A stretch of 64,000 bases of DNA from Salipiger profundus (GCF_001969385.1 NZ_CP014796.1:2621501-2685500), one strand, 5' to 3'. Numbered from the stretch's first letter, positions 1 to 9,897 are shown. Numbers and translations: made by a program. Notes: a model not told the origin generated them from the sequence alone.

Positions 1-426
1 TACAGTTACGAAGCCCTACAGTCGCGTCTGGCTGAGAACACCTTCGCGCGAGACGGATTGGTCGACCTTTCAGGACCGGTTGTCCGGCTGGCCAGCCTGA
101 CTCCTGAAGATCTCTTCGTACTTCTGGCCAATGTCCGGCGGATCATGCAGGACGATGCCGGTGCTCTGCCGGACGCCGCACTCGAGGCCTTCATGGCGCA
201 TTGCTCGGACCGGATCGGTGAAGCTTACTTCCGCACCCCGCGCAATACGGTGACGGCCTTCGTGAACCTGCTTTCCGTGCTCGAGCAAAACCCCGGTGTC
301 GAGTGGAGCGATCTGATCGAAAAGATCGAAGTCTCCGAAGACCTCGGCGAAGACATGACCGAGGTCGACGAGTCGACTGGCGCCCAAGACCCCGGTGACG
401 ATGACCTGATCAGCTTCAAGCTCTGA
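1..426 (+). CDS. brxD: C-terminal part of BREX-type ATP-binding protein (BrxD-like, DUF2791)
   Basis: The frame is open from base 1, so only the last 141 residues are present. The stretch with YFRTPR followed by an alpha-helical segment ending in an acidic tail resembles the C-terminus of the BREX ATPases of the DUF2791/BrxD type. The Walker motifs would lie left of the window and cannot be checked. The stop is 5 bp before the next start, so the pair is an operon. BrxD followed by an Lhr-like helicase is the known order at the end of type 2 and type 6 BREX loci; related orphan ATPase-helicase pairs also exist. The assignment leans on this context as much as on the residues. Confidence 0.6.
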   Translation, partial: YSYEALQSRLAENTFARDGLVDLSGPVVRLASLTPEDLFVLLANVRRIMQDDAGALPDAALEAFMAHCSDRIGEAYFRTPRNTVTAFVNLLSVLEQNPGVEWSDLIEKIEVSEDLGEDMTEVDESTGAQDPGDDDLISFKL

Positions 427-431
427 CGCCG

Positions 432-2564
432 ATGAGCAGTGCTTTCGACAAGCTGGCGAGGCCTGTGCAGAAATGGATACGCCAGCAAGGATGGCGCGAG
501 CTTCGTGACATCCAGGCGCGATCCATCCGGACGATCTGCGAGACCGATGCCGATTTGATCGTTGCGGCGTCCACGGCGGGCGGAAAGACCGAGGCGGCGT
601 TCCTGCCGTTGATTTCACAGGTGCTTGACGAGCCGTCGGGTGGCACCGGTTTCGACCTGCTCTACATCGGTCCGCTGAAAGCCTTGATCACAGACCAGGC
701 CATGCGGTTGGAGGGCATTTGCCAGGAAGCAGAGCTTCCGGTTGTTCCCTGGCACGGGGATGTCTCGCAATCGATCAAGACGCGCGCGCTGAAATCTCCA
801 AAAGGGATCCTTCTGATAACCCCAGAGTCCCTTGAGGCGCTTTTCATTCGTCGCGGTTTGGAAATTGCCCGCCTGTTTGGGGCGATACGGGCGGTCGTGA
901 TCGACGAGCTGCACACAGTTCTGGACAGCGAACGCGGTGTCCAGCTTCGTTCACTGCTCACAAGGCTCGAGCTCACGATAAAGCGCCCAATCCGTCGGAT
1001 AGGTCTGTCAGCTACGCTGGGCGACATGGACCTCGCCAAGGCCTATCTTCGCCCTGACGCTGCAAACGCTGTCCAGCTCATAGAAGCAGATGGCGGCGAG
1101 GCTGAATTGAGGCTCCAGCTTCGCGGCTACGTATCAGGCGATGAGGATGAAAACAGCCCATCCGCAACGGATGCCATCGCAGCCCATCTGTTCAAGCACC
1201 TTCGAGGCAGCGACAACCTCGTCTTCGCTGGGGCGAGGCAACGAGTCGAGATCTATGCAGATCGGCTGCGGGAACTCTGCGAGCGGGAACACCTGCCGCA
1301 GGAATTCTATCCCCACCACGCGAGCCTCTCCCGAGAACACCGTGACTTCGTGGAACGCCGCTTAAAGGACGCCGCAAAGCCGACAACTGCCGTCTGCACG
1401 TCGACGCTCGAGCTTGGAATCGACATCGGTGATGTGACGTGCGTGGCCCAAATCGGCGCGCCATTCAGCGTCGCCGCGTTGCGACAACGTCTCGGCCGCT
1501 CCGGCCGACGCGAGGGACAGCCAGCCGTCTTGCGGCAGTATGCCGTCGAGACTCAGTTGACGCCAGAAAGCAGCTTCGTTGATCGTCTTCGCCTTGGTTT
1601 GATCCGGTCTATCGCGATGATAGACCTGCTGCTGGAAGGCTGGTGCGAACCTCCAAAACCGCAGGCGCTACATCTCTCGACGCTCGTTCATCAGATACTG
1701 TCAGTCATAGCGCAGCGCGGCGGTGCGTCTGCAAGCGTGGTCTACAACGTGCTCTGCCGCGAAGGCCCCTTTCGGAAGGTCACAACCGAAGTCTTCGCAG
1801 ATGTGTTGCGTGCAATCGGCCACCCAGAAACCGGCTTGATCGAACAGTCCGGAAGCGGACTGCTACTCTTGGGACCTGCAGGCGAAAAGCTGGTCGAACA
1901 CTACAGCTTCTATGCAGTGTTTCAGACGCCTGAGGAATTCCGCTTGGTAGCAGAAGGGAGGGATCTTGGGACCCTGCCGATCGACAATGTTCTTGCCCCA
2001 GGGATGCTTCTGATTTTCTCTGGGCGGCGGTGGGTGGTTCAGGAAATCCATGACCGCGAGAAGGTGATCATGGTCAAGCCCGCGAAAGCGGGCGTGCCTC
2101 CCGTCTTTGGCGGTGATCCAGGTGACATTCATGACAAGGTGATTGATCGAATGTTCGCAATGCTCGAAGGAGGCACCCAACCGGCATACATGGACGCGGC
2201 TTCTCTAAAGATGCTGGCCGATGCGCGTGCACATTATGACCAACTTGGGTTTCGAACCACGAATATCCAGGCTATCGGCGAGCGCACATCGATCATCGCA
2301 ACGCGGGCTGGGACGGTTAAGACGTCAACCCTGGCGCTCGCATTCAGAAGTGAGGGATTTTCAGTCGAGCAGCATGACGGGTTTCTGATGGTAGAGGCCG
2401 GGGATGAAACACCCGATCTTCGGGCGCTACTGGCCGATCTTCGATCCGGCGAACCTGTCGACCTGTTCGCCGGGGCAGGAAACCTGATGTCGGAGAAGTT
2501 TCATCCATATCGTAAACGCTGTCGCCGCCCCACATTGCCGACGGGATCAGCCATTGCGAGTTGA
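432..2564 (+). pseudogene. brxHI: BrxHI-like Lhr superfamily 2 helicase, 3' end cut by IS66
   Basis: This 710-codon frame encodes a DEAD/DEAH helicase of the Lhr type. Motif I is STAGGKTE near residue 48, motif II is VVIDELH near residue 155, and SATLGD (motif III) and LGRSGRR (motif VI) follow. It lies 5 bp after the BrxD-like gene. Up to SEKFHPY near residue 693 it is normal; after that the frame enters the left end of an IS66 element and reads about 18 alien residues (from about base 2512) to a stop at 2564. The native tail lies beyond the element at 4996-5099, in frame once the element and one target copy are removed. Whether the protein with the substituted tail still works is unknown. 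Confidence 0.75.
2504..2511. repeat. left target-site duplication of IS66
   Basis: TCCATATC directly precedes the GTAA terminus of the element and is repeated exactly at 4988-4995. Eight-base duplications are typical of the IS66 family. Confidence 0.95.
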
Positions 2565-3007
2565 TACGCATCCAAAGAGAAGGAGTGCGTTTCGCAATGT
2601 TCGCAAAGAGTTCGTTTCTCACGGCGCTTGGTGTTGAAGTCTTCGCTTCTGGCCAGAGGCGTTGGCCGGATCACGTTAAGGCGCAGGCGGTGGCCGAGAC
2701 GCTGGAGCCCGGGGCGACGGTGTCGGGTGTCGCGGCGCGTTACGAGATCATGCCGAGTCAGCTGACGGCGTGGCGGCGGCTGGCCAAGGAGGGCAAGCTC
2801 GTCTTGCCCGCGGTGGAGGTCAACGAAGCTGTCTTCGCACCTCTGGTGGTCTGCGACGAGATCACGGCGGCCTCTGAGGCTGAACCGCCAAGCGCCGGGA
2901 CGCCGATCAGGATTGTGCGGGGTACGGTCATCATCGAACTCGCGAAGGATGCGCCCGCCGCCCGGATCGCCGAGATCGTCCACGCCTTGGAGGCGCATCC
3001 ATGTTGA
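2561..3007 (+). CDS. tnpA: IS66 accessory protein TnpA
   Basis: This is the first IS66 gene, about 136-148 residues depending on the start (TTG at 2561 or ATG at 2597; the AAGGAG at 2577 favours neither clearly). The N-terminal half has the helix-turn-helix of the IS3/IS66 OrfA type, with VAARYEIMPSQLTAWRR near residue 60, and the C-terminal half is variable. It probably binds the transposon ends. The stop overlaps the tnpB start by 7 bp, implying coupled translation. Confidence 0.85.
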   Translation: MIRIQREGVRFAMFAKSSFLTALGVEVFASGQRRWPDHVKAQAVAETLEPGATVSGVAARYEIMPSQLTAWRRLAKEGKLVLPAVEVNEAVFAPLVVCDEITAASEAEPPSAGTPIRIVRGTVIIELAKDAPAARIAEIVHALEAHPC

Positions 3008-3354
3008 TGCCCTCGCAGGGTGTGCGGATCCTGGTGGCGACGAAGCCGGTCGACTTCCGCAAAGGCCATGATGGCCTCGCGGCGCTGGTGCAGTCGATGC
3101 TGGCCGAGGACCCGTTCACTGGCACGGTCTTCGTGTTCCGCTCGAAGCGCGCCGACCGGTTGAAGATCCTGTTCTGGGACGGCAGTGGTTTGGTCATGGC
3201 CTACAAGCGGCTTGAGGAAAGCACATTCACCTGGCCTTCGATCCGTGACGGGGCCATGACCCTGAACCGCGCACAGTTCGAGGCCATGTTCGCCGGCCTG
3301 GACTGGCGCCGGGTGCGGTCACTGGAGGTCCGCCGTCCGGCTGTGGCAGAGTGA
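3001..3354 (+). CDS. tnpB: IS66 accessory protein TnpB
   Basis: This 117-residue protein is the standard IS66 Orf2, with the family hallmarks TKPVDFRKGHDGL near residue 15 and FVFRSKRADRLKILFWDGSG in the middle. It is needed for IS66 transposition; its biochemical role is poorly known. The ATG at 3001 overlaps the end of tnpA. Confidence 0.95.
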   Translation: MLMPSQGVRILVATKPVDFRKGHDGLAALVQSMLAEDPFTGTVFVFRSKRADRLKILFWDGSGLVMAYKRLEESTFTWPSIRDGAMTLNRAQFEAMFAGLDWRRVRSLEVRRPAVAE

Positions 3355-3408
3355 CTCACCGCGCTGAATAGCCGGACATCGGCACCCCGGGCGCAGTATC
3401 ATCCGCCC

Positions 3409-4959
3409 ATGTCCAGCGCACCGCCCATCGACCTGTCCGCGATCCCCGAGAGCCAGCGCACCGCCGTGCTGGCGCTGTTGCAGGAGAACGGCGCGCTGAA
3501 GGACGCCAACCGGCGGCTGGAGCATCTCGTCGCTGAACTGAACCATGTCGTGCATGGCAAACGCTCTGAGAAGCTGAGCGAGGACGACCGGCAACTGGCC
3601 TTCGAAGACCTGGAAACAGCCGTCGCCGAGGTCGAGACCCGCAAGGAGCAGGCCGCGCCGTCTACCACGACGCCGCGCCGGACGCGTCAGCGCAACCTTG
3701 GCCATTTGCCCGCGGGCTTGCCGCGTATCGAACGGGTCCTCGAGCCGGCCAGCTTCGATTGCCCCTGCGGTTGCGGCCGGATGCACCGGATCGGCGAGGA
3801 CCGCACCGAGCGCCTGGACATCGTGCCTGCGCAGCTCCGCGTGCTGGTCGACATCCGGCCGAAGTATGCCTGCCGCATCTGTTCGGATGGCGTCACTCAG
3901 GCACCTGCCGCGCCCTGGCTGATTGAAGGCGGTCTTCCAACTGAGGGTGCCATTGCACATGTGTTGGTCTCGAAGTTCGCGGACCACCTGCCATTTTACA
4001 GGCAGAGCCAGATCCTGGCGCGCTCCGGCATCCAGGTCGACCGCAGCACACTGGCGGACTGGGCCGGCACTGCAGCCTTCCATCTTGGCCCCGTGGTCGA
4101 TCGGCTAACCGAGCATCTCAAGTCCTCGGGCAAACTGTTCATGGACGAGACCACGGCCCCGGTGCTGGATCCAGGCCGAGGGCGAACCAAGACGGGATAC
4201 TTCTGGGCGCTTGCCCGAGATGACCGCGGATGGGGCGGAGAAGACCCGCCCGGTGTCGTGTTCACCTACCATCCCAGCCGCGCCGGGGCGCATGCAGAGC
4301 AGATCCTCCAGGGCTTCGACGGCACCCTCCAGCTCGACGGCTACACCGGTTACGACCGCCTCACACGCACGTCCCGCAAGGGCGGCGCGCCGATCACGGT
4401 TGCCCACTGCTGGGCACACGCTCGCCGCAAGCTGAAGGAAGTCTTCGACCGGGATGGATCCGAGATCGCTGCCGAGGGGCTGCGCCGCATTGCCGAGCTC
4501 TACCGCATCGAGGCCGAGATCCGCGGCATGGGCTCAGGCCAACGCCTGTCGGCCCGCCAGACCCGCAGCGTGCCCCTCGTGGCCGAGTTCGGTGATTGGC
4601 TGCAGGCACAGCGCCTGCGTATCTCGGCCAAGTCGCGCCTGGGCGAAAAGCTGACCTACATCCATCGCCAGTGGCGCGGCCTGCAGACCTTCCTTCACGA
4701 CGGCCGCGTCGAGATCGACTCCAATGCCGTCGAGAACCTGATCCGCCCGATTGCGCTCACGCGGAAGAATGCTCTCTTCGCCGGCCACGACGAGGGTGGC
4801 CGCACCTGGGCCCGCATCGCCTCCCTGACCGCCACCGCGAAGATCAACGGCGTCGAGCCCTTCGCCTACATCAAGGCGACCCTCGAAGCCATCGCCGCCG
4901 GTCACCCCGCCAGCAGGATCGACGAGCTCCTGCCATGGAACTTGAACCCGTCAAGCTGA
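3409..4959 (+). CDS. tnpC: IS66 transposase TnpC (DDE)
   Basis: This is a 516-residue full-length IS66 transposase. From the N-terminus it has a leucine-zipper-like region, a zinc-binding domain with the CPCGCGRMHRIG cluster (about residues 121-132), and the DDE core: FMDET near residue 245, LDGYTGYDR near 310, and the glutamate in NAVENLIRPIA near 443. It ends with the usual IDELLPW tail. There is no frameshift, so the element looks competent. It lies 54 bp after tnpB. Confidence 0.95.
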   Translation: MSSAPPIDLSAIPESQRTAVLALLQENGALKDANRRLEHLVAELNHVVHGKRSEKLSEDDRQLAFEDLETAVAEVETRKEQAAPSTTTPRRTRQRNLGHLPAGLPRIERVLEPASFDCPCGCGRMHRIGEDRTERLDIVPAQLRVLVDIRPKYACRICSDGVTQAPAAPWLIEGGLPTEGAIAHVLVSKFADHLPFYRQSQILARSGIQVDRSTLADWAGTAAFHLGPVVDRLTEHLKSSGKLFMDETTAPVLDPGRGRTKTGYFWALARDDRGWGGEDPPGVVFTYHPSRAGAHAEQILQGFDGTLQLDGYTGYDRLTRTSRKGGAPITVAHCWAHARRKLKEVFDRDGSEIAAEGLRRIAELYRIEAEIRGMGSGQRLSARQTRSVPLVAEFGDWLQAQRLRISAKSRLGEKLTYIHRQWRGLQTFLHDGRVEIDSNAVENLIRPIALTRKNALFAGHDEGGRTWARIASLTATAKINGVEPFAYIKATLEAIAAGHPASRIDELLPWNLNPSS

Positions 4960-4987
4960 ACAGGCGTGCCGCGGTGACAGCGCTTAC

Positions 4988-4995
4988 TCCATATC
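4988..4995. repeat. right target-site duplication of IS66
   Basis: TCCATATC directly follows the CGCTTAC right terminus and is identical to 2504-2511. Confidence 0.95.
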
Positions 4996-5099
4996 TGTCT
5001 AGCGCGCTTTTAGTTCTGGATGCAGCATCCTCAAAGTTGTCGGTACAAGCGCTTCCCGATGTGGTCGCAGCTATTGTCCGAAAAGGATCCTTCAATTGA
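4996..5099 (+). pseudogene. brxHI: displaced 3' end of the BrxHI-like helicase gene
   Basis: Removing the IS66 element and one target copy joins the frame at 2511 to 4996 and restores HPYLSSALLVLDAASSKL followed by 18 more residues and a TGA at 5097-5099. A helical tail after HPYL is what Lhr-type helicases of this group carry. This fragment has no start of its own and is a remnant. Confidence 0.85.
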
Positions 5100-5455
5100 A
5101 CGCTACGTCCGCCCCACATCTGCTGTCTTCGCTAGTAAGGCCCTATCTGCCCCAAGGATTTGACGCAAAGGGCGGATTCCGGACCTTCTCTGCGCGTGCG
5201 AAGTGAGCTCTGCCAGATCACAGAAGAGGACACTCCGCCAATATCGCGCCGCGGAACCTTGGGTCACCTACAGGGAGGGCGGAGAGCTGACCTTCGCTGC
5301 GCGTTGATCGGATGACTGGAATGGAACCGATTACAGGTGGTCTGGTGCAGGATCTCACTTGAGGACCTAATGTAATTCGCTATCCCTCTTCACCACTTCG
5401 TTCGACAGTTGCCGGCAAACTGGCGACATGCGCGAAAGCGCAATGAAAAGTGTTA
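5100..5455. other. intergenic stretch without a recognisable gene
   Basis: About 355 bp between the end of the interrupted BREX operon and the GNAT gene on the other strand. I see no frame with coding character, no convincing terminator and no IS end. Confidence 0.6.
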
Positions 5456-5905
5456 TCAGCCGGGTACTACATTCAATTCGGAAGCTTCGGGAGGCGAAAT
5501 CACCTTCTGATAGACCCCGACATTGTTTCCGGTGTCGGGATACAAGAACAAGGCTGTGCGCACGAACCCGTTCTTCACAAACAAGCCCGTACTCTCTTCA
5601 TTGTTTTCCCTGATAGTACACTGCAAGATGCGGGCTCTGTCTTTTTTCGCGCGCGCAGTAGCTAAAGTGAGAAGCGCTTGCGCGATTCCCCTCCGACAAT
5701 AATCCCGGTGGACCGTGAGGTGACTGACTTCCGCTTGGTACCACTGGACTTTTTTTACTTCGACGCAACCGACGACTTGATCATCTCGCACTTCGAAAAG
5801 GAATCGTGCGCGAGCACCGAGGATGTCCTTCGCATCGTAGTTTTTGACGAGCTGATTGCGCGTGTTGAGCAAGGCTGCAATCTGTCCGGCGTAGTTCTGG
5901 TCCAT
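5456..5905 (-). CDS. GNAT-family N-acetyltransferase
   Basis: This 149-residue protein has the acetyl-CoA binding motif A of GNAT enzymes, LTVHRDYCRRGIAQALL, around residues 76-92, preceded by the beta strands of the fold and followed by FVKNGFVRTALF. The substrate cannot be read from the sequence. I start at the ATG at 5905, which has GGGGG about 8 bp upstream, rather than at an in-frame codon 20 residues earlier. It is divergent from the OLD/UvrD pair with about 200 bp between them, so the two may share a control region. It could be a cargo gene or part of the defence module. Confidence 0.8.
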   Translation of the reverse strand: MDQNYAGQIAALLNTRNQLVKNYDAKDILGARARFLFEVRDDQVVGCVEVKKVQWYQAEVSHLTVHRDYCRRGIAQALLTLATARAKKDRARILQCTIRENNEESTGLFVKNGFVRTALFLYPDTGNNVGVYQKVISPPEASELNVVPG

Positions 5906-6112
5906 GCTTGTTCCCCCTGTCAGTGCGCCAGCGCGCGGCCGGCTATCGATTCTGGTCGCGGACATGGGTAGCGTAACAGCTCAAGTGGCCCGGGCAACAA
6001 GGCCGCTTAAGCGATGGAACGTTCTGCGGCTGCCATCAAGGTATGGCAGAATGAGCCCGTTTAGTCGTAGCCTCTGTGACAACGGCATTAAAATAGCATC
6101 TTGGGGCAGTGA

Positions 6113-8170
6113 ATGTATTTATCTTCAGTAAAACTGAAAAACTTCCGTTCCTTCGACATTTGTGAGATCGATTTTCAGCCAGACCTTACTGTGTTGGTGG
6201 GCGAGAACAACGGTGGCAAGAGCAACGCGATTGATGCGATCCGCCTCCTAACGATACCGCTCGGCAGCCGCCGCGAGATTTATTGCGAGCCAACAGATGT
6301 AAGGTTTCAGAGCGCTGCCCCACACTTCGAACTCGAAGCGCATTTCTCGGACCTGACAACCGGCCAGCAAGGGCGCCTGATCAGCGCTGCCACGGATACG
6401 ACGCTGACCAAAGCTCTATTCGGATTACGATTTGATGGCAGCCAGACGGGTGTCCGACCGACGGTTTGGGCTGGCAGGGAAGGCAACGCGCCGGAGCCCG
6501 GCTGCCAAGACATGGTGCGTCATGTCTATTTGCCGCCGCTCCGGGATGCAAAACGGACGCTGGCGTCCGGCAATCCGACGCGCATCATGGCGCTATTGAA
6601 TCACTTTCTCGGCGAGACCACGCCTGACGAACTGGCAAAGCACCTCGCACGCAGCCATTCGCATGACGTCCTGACGAGTGTGGACGGTGCTGTGGAAAGG
6701 GGCCTGTCTGAACTTACCTCAGGGGTTCGACGGCAGACCGCTTCGCTCGGATTCGCATCCGACGAGTCTCTTATCGACATCGCACGGGATCTGCGCTTTA
6801 AGCTCGCCGATCATGGCGTGGTGCCGGAAGATTTGCGCTACTCCGGCCACGGTTACGCGAACCTCCTGTTCATGGCGATCATTGCGGTTGAGCTTGAGAA
6901 AGTGCAATCGGCTGACCTCACGCTGTTTTTGGTGGAAGAGCCCGAAGCCCATCTGCACCCGCAATTGCAGGCCGCCGTGCTTGCTTTCTTGCGTGACCGA
7001 GCTGACGCCTCGCGCAAGCAGCCAACGACGAACTCACATGGACCAGCCGGCGAGCTACAAGTAATCGTGGCGACCCATTCCCCCAATCTGTCTGCGTGGG
7101 TCAGCAGCGACCGGCTGGTGGTCTTCAAATCCATCATCGCATCACCCGAGACCAAGACTGAAGACGCCAGTGCCTCCCAATCTCCAGCCTCCGTTTCCAT
7201 TGTGACCGAAGATTCCCTCGCGCGAAGTGGCCCCGAAGAAAGTGTCGAGCCTACTGATGGCCTTGCGACGGCAGTCGCAGCCGCCGCTTCCCGCCGCTCC
7301 ACTCGCTGCATCGCGCTTGCTCGGATGGAGCTTGATCCCATCGATCGCCGCAAGGTGGACAGGTATCTGGATGTCACCAAAGCCGCGCTATTATTCGGCG
7401 GCCGGGTCCTTCTGGTGGAAGGGATTGCCGAGGCGCTGTTATTGCCCGCGATCGCGGAGCACCACACCTTGAAATCCGACAAGGACAAACTCCGTCTCTT
7501 TCGTTCAGCCGTCTTCATCCCGATCGACGGCGTGGATTTCGGCCCCTACGCGACGTTGCTGCTGTCCGCTGTCAACGGCACGCGGATCGCGGACCGCGTC
7601 GTCATCATGACAGACGGCGACAAGGCGACCGGCGGAGACGGCGATGAAGATGATGCCGAGAATCCGGAGGGGGGCATTCCTGATCCAGATGCGGTGCAAT
7701 TAAATGTGGAAGACACCGCTCTATCCAAGGATGACGTGGCGGATGGGATCAAGGGGGCGGAACCATTGACACCTGCTTACAAGGGAAAAGTCGCTCCGGC
7801 GCCGGTGTCGGCGCTTCCGGGCGAGAAGCGGAAGGCGGCCCTAGAAAAGCTCGCCGAGGACTTGGATGCAACGGCGCATCTTGCAGTCCTTACCAGCACC
7901 TACTCGCTGGAGGCCGAACTGCTTGAGGCCGGGAACGGCAATATCCTTCGCAAGGCCTATCTGACTCTTCACCCAAGATCGCAGAAAAAGTGGGACGCCG
8001 TTGCAGCGCTGTCCGGCGATGAGCGTGCGCAAGCTGTCCATGATCTATTCAAGACGACCCGCAAGGGCGACTTCGCCCAAGTGCTTGCACGGTTGGTAGA
8101 AGATGGCGAAGACACCTTTGTGGTCCCAGACTACATGGCAGCTGCGATCCAAGCCGTGGTGGCGCCGTGA
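6113..8170 (+). CDS. gajA: OLD-family ATPase/TOPRIM nuclease, Gabija GajA-like
   Basis: This 685-residue protein has an N-terminal ABC-type ATPase domain: Walker A VGENNGGKS at residues 29-37, the signature-like YSGHGYANLLFMAI near 243, Walker B LFLVEEPEAHLHP near 272 and a switch histidine in VIVATHSPNLSAW. The C-terminal TOPRIM domain has the acidic residue in VLLVEGIAEALLLP near 432 and the DGD motif in VVIMTDGDKA near 495. OLD proteins of this class beside a UvrD helicase form the Gabija anti-phage system, in which GajA nicks DNA when nucleotide levels fall. At 685 residues it is about 100 longer than the best-known GajA; the linker with the acidic and serine-rich stretch near residues 340-380 is the extra part. 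It overlaps the next gene by 4 bp. Confidence 0.8.
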   Translation: MYLSSVKLKNFRSFDICEIDFQPDLTVLVGENNGGKSNAIDAIRLLTIPLGSRREIYCEPTDVRFQSAAPHFELEAHFSDLTTGQQGRLISAATDTTLTKALFGLRFDGSQTGVRPTVWAGREGNAPEPGCQDMVRHVYLPPLRDAKRTLASGNPTRIMALLNHFLGETTPDELAKHLARSHSHDVLTSVDGAVERGLSELTSGVRRQTASLGFASDESLIDIARDLRFKLADHGVVPEDLRYSGHGYANLLFMAIIAVELEKVQSADLTLFLVEEPEAHLHPQLQAAVLAFLRDRADASRKQPTTNSHGPAGELQVIVATHSPNLSAWVSSDRLVVFKSIIASPETKTEDASASQSPASVSIVTEDSLARSGPEESVEPTDGLATAVAAAASRRSTRCIALARMELDPIDRRKVDRYLDVTKAALLFGGRVLLVEGIAEALLLPAIAEHHTLKSDKDKLRLFRSAVFIPIDGVDFGPYATLLLSAVNGTRIADRVVIMTDGDKATGGDGDEDDAENPEGGIPDPDAVQLNVEDTALSKDDVADGIKGAEPLTPAYKGKVAPAPVSALPGEKRKAALEKLAEDLDATAHLAVLTSTYSLEAELLEAGNGNILRKAYLTLHPRSQKKWDAVAALSGDERAQAVHDLFKTTRKGDFAQVLARLVEDGEDTFVVPDYMAAAIQAVVAP

Positions 8171-9897
8171 CCGCACCTTATTGTCCAACCGGCCAACAGA
8201 AGACGGTCATCATTCACGATGGTTCGGCCTTTGTGACGGCGTGCCCGGGCGCTGGCAAGACGCGCACGCTGGTTGAACGTGCCCGGCATCTCGCCGACCG
8301 AACTGACGACAAGCGTGGCGTCGCTTTTCTGTCCTTCACCAACGCCGCGGTGGATGAGCTTCAGAGCCGCCTGGGCTTGTTCGGGCTGCTGACTTCACCG
8401 CTGTTTCCGAGCTTCATCGGTACATTTGACCGGTTCCTGTGGCAGTTCTTCATTGCCCCGTTCGGCATCCCTGGCTGCACGGTGTTGCCGCAATTGGTGG
8501 TCGACAAGAATAATTGGGAGGTGAAGCCACCTTTTGCGAAAGCGCATGCGCTGACCCTCGAGTGCTTCGACAGGAAGACAGGTGCGATCGATGCTGCTCG
8601 CGCTGGAGAACACGGGTTCGACACGACAGAGCGGAATCCCGCAGCTTGGGAAACATGCGCCCGCAGGATCATCCAAAGCGCACGGGCCAATGGGCTGGTC
8701 GATTTTGACGATGTACGGTCGTGCGTAGCCGAACGGCTTGGGGACACGAACTTTGCCGAGCGTGTTGGCAAGGCGCTCGCCGCCCGTTTTCGCGAAATCG
8801 TTGTCGATGAAGCGCAGGACTGCAATCCATCCGACCTTTCCGTGGTCCATTGGCTGCGCCGATCAGGGCTGTCTGTAAAAGTGATCTGCGATCCTCAACA
8901 GTCGATTTTTAAGTTCCGGGGCGGCATCACCAACGAGTTGCTCGACTTCGCAGCTACGTTCGATCCTTCAGAACGGCTCGTGATGAACGGGAATTTTAGG
9001 TCAACGGCAGCGATTTGCTCGGCCATCGTCGCGTTGCGTCCGCCGAGCGCACGGGTCGATAAAGACGAGGCCATCGGTAAGCACAAGGACGATGCAACGC
9101 CGATCCATCTGCTGTCCTATAGTGGGAACGGTGTCTCGACCGCGATTGGGGCAAAGTTTGCTGACCTAGTCCGTTCGCTGGACATTACGATTGGGCACGC
9201 ACCGCTATTGGCATCAACGCTATCAAGCGCCTCGAAAGCGATCGGACAGCCCACCTTGGGCAAAACGAACGAAAAATCGCTGCTCCTAGCGCAGGCTGTG
9301 ATGAGCTATCATTTTTCCTTTACCTCCGGCGGTCGCCGGGAAGCACTGGCGTCCCTGCACAGGATAATCCTGTTCATACAGGGCCACATCGGGACGATGG
9401 GCGACTACCACGCCCATCTCGCCGAAAGCGGTATGATAGACGGGCGCTGGCGGCCAGATGTCATCGCCGTGGCGAACGAACTCAGATACGAGCCGGGAGA
9501 AACTCCCAGCCAATGGCTCGCCAAGGCTCGCCTATCTGTCGAAGCCGACATGGTTAGGGGCCTAAATGTCAATCAGCGTCTTCGATCGCATGCCAACCTC
9601 GCGACTGCTCTGGCGGCTGCACCAGTGGATGCGCCACCGCCACGCACAATTCACTCTGCAAAGGGGCTGGAATTCCCGGCGGTGTGTGTCGTGATGACGA
9701 GCCAAAAAGCCGGAAGAATACTGGATTATCTTGAGGGCGACACAACAAACGGCGCCGATGAGGATGCACGGAAGATTTACGTGGCGGCGTCACGCGCCGA
9801 GCGACTTCTGGTAATGGCAATCCCAAAGAACACTGCCGGTCGGATGCAGGCGCTCCTTACGAGTGTTGGGTGTGCAGTCGAAATCAACAAGATTTAG
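8167..9897 (+). CDS. gajB: UvrD/Rep-family helicase, Gabija GajB-like
   Basis: This is a 576-residue superfamily 1 helicase with all key motifs: Walker A ACPGAGKTRTL near residue 25, motif II IVVDEAQD near 215, motif III CDPQQSIFKFRGG near 241, motif IV NGNFRST, motif V TIHSAKGLEFPAV near 494 and motif VI YVAASRAERLL near 538. The GTG start overlaps the OLD gene stop (GTGA), so the two proteins are made together. In Gabija the GajB helicase senses nucleic-acid ends and partners GajA. It is somewhat longer than the reference GajB, as GajA also is. The stop overlaps the end of a convergent small gene by 3 bp. Confidence 0.8.
   Translation: MTAPYCPTGQQKTVIIHDGSAFVTACPGAGKTRTLVERARHLADRTDDKRGVAFLSFTNAAVDELQSRLGLFGLLTSPLFPSFIGTFDRFLWQFFIAPFGIPGCTVLPQLVVDKNNWEVKPPFAKAHALTLECFDRKTGAIDAARAGEHGFDTTERNPAAWETCARRIIQSARANGLVDFDDVRSCVAERLGDTNFAERVGKALAARFREIVVDEAQDCNPSDLSVVHWLRRSGLSVKVICDPQQSIFKFRGGITNELLDFAATFDPSERLVMNGNFRSTAAICSAIVALRPPSARVDKDEAIGKHKDDATPIHLLSYSGNGVSTAIGAKFADLVRSLDITIGHAPLLASTLSSASKAIGQPTLGKTNEKSLLLAQAVMSYHFSFTSGGRREALASLHRIILFIQGHIGTMGDYHAHLAESGMIDGRWRPDVIAVANELRYEPGETPSQWLAKARLSVEADMVRGLNVNQRLRSHANLATALAAAPVDAPPPRTIHSAKGLEFPAVCVVMTSQKAGRILDYLEGDTTNGADEDARKIYVAASRAERLLVMAIPKNTAGRMQALLTSVGCAVEINKI

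Larger units (their letters stand above)
2512..4987 (+). mobile_element. complete IS66-family insertion sequence
   Basis: The element is 2476 bp and carries three genes, tnpA, tnpB and tnpC, all on the plus strand. Its left end GTAAACGCTGTCGCCGCC and the inverted right end GTAAGCGCTGTCACCGCG match at 16 of 18 positions and both start with GTAA, as in this family. An intact 8-bp duplication and three open frames suggest a recent and possibly still active insertion. It sits inside the BrxHI-like helicase gene. Confidence 0.95.
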
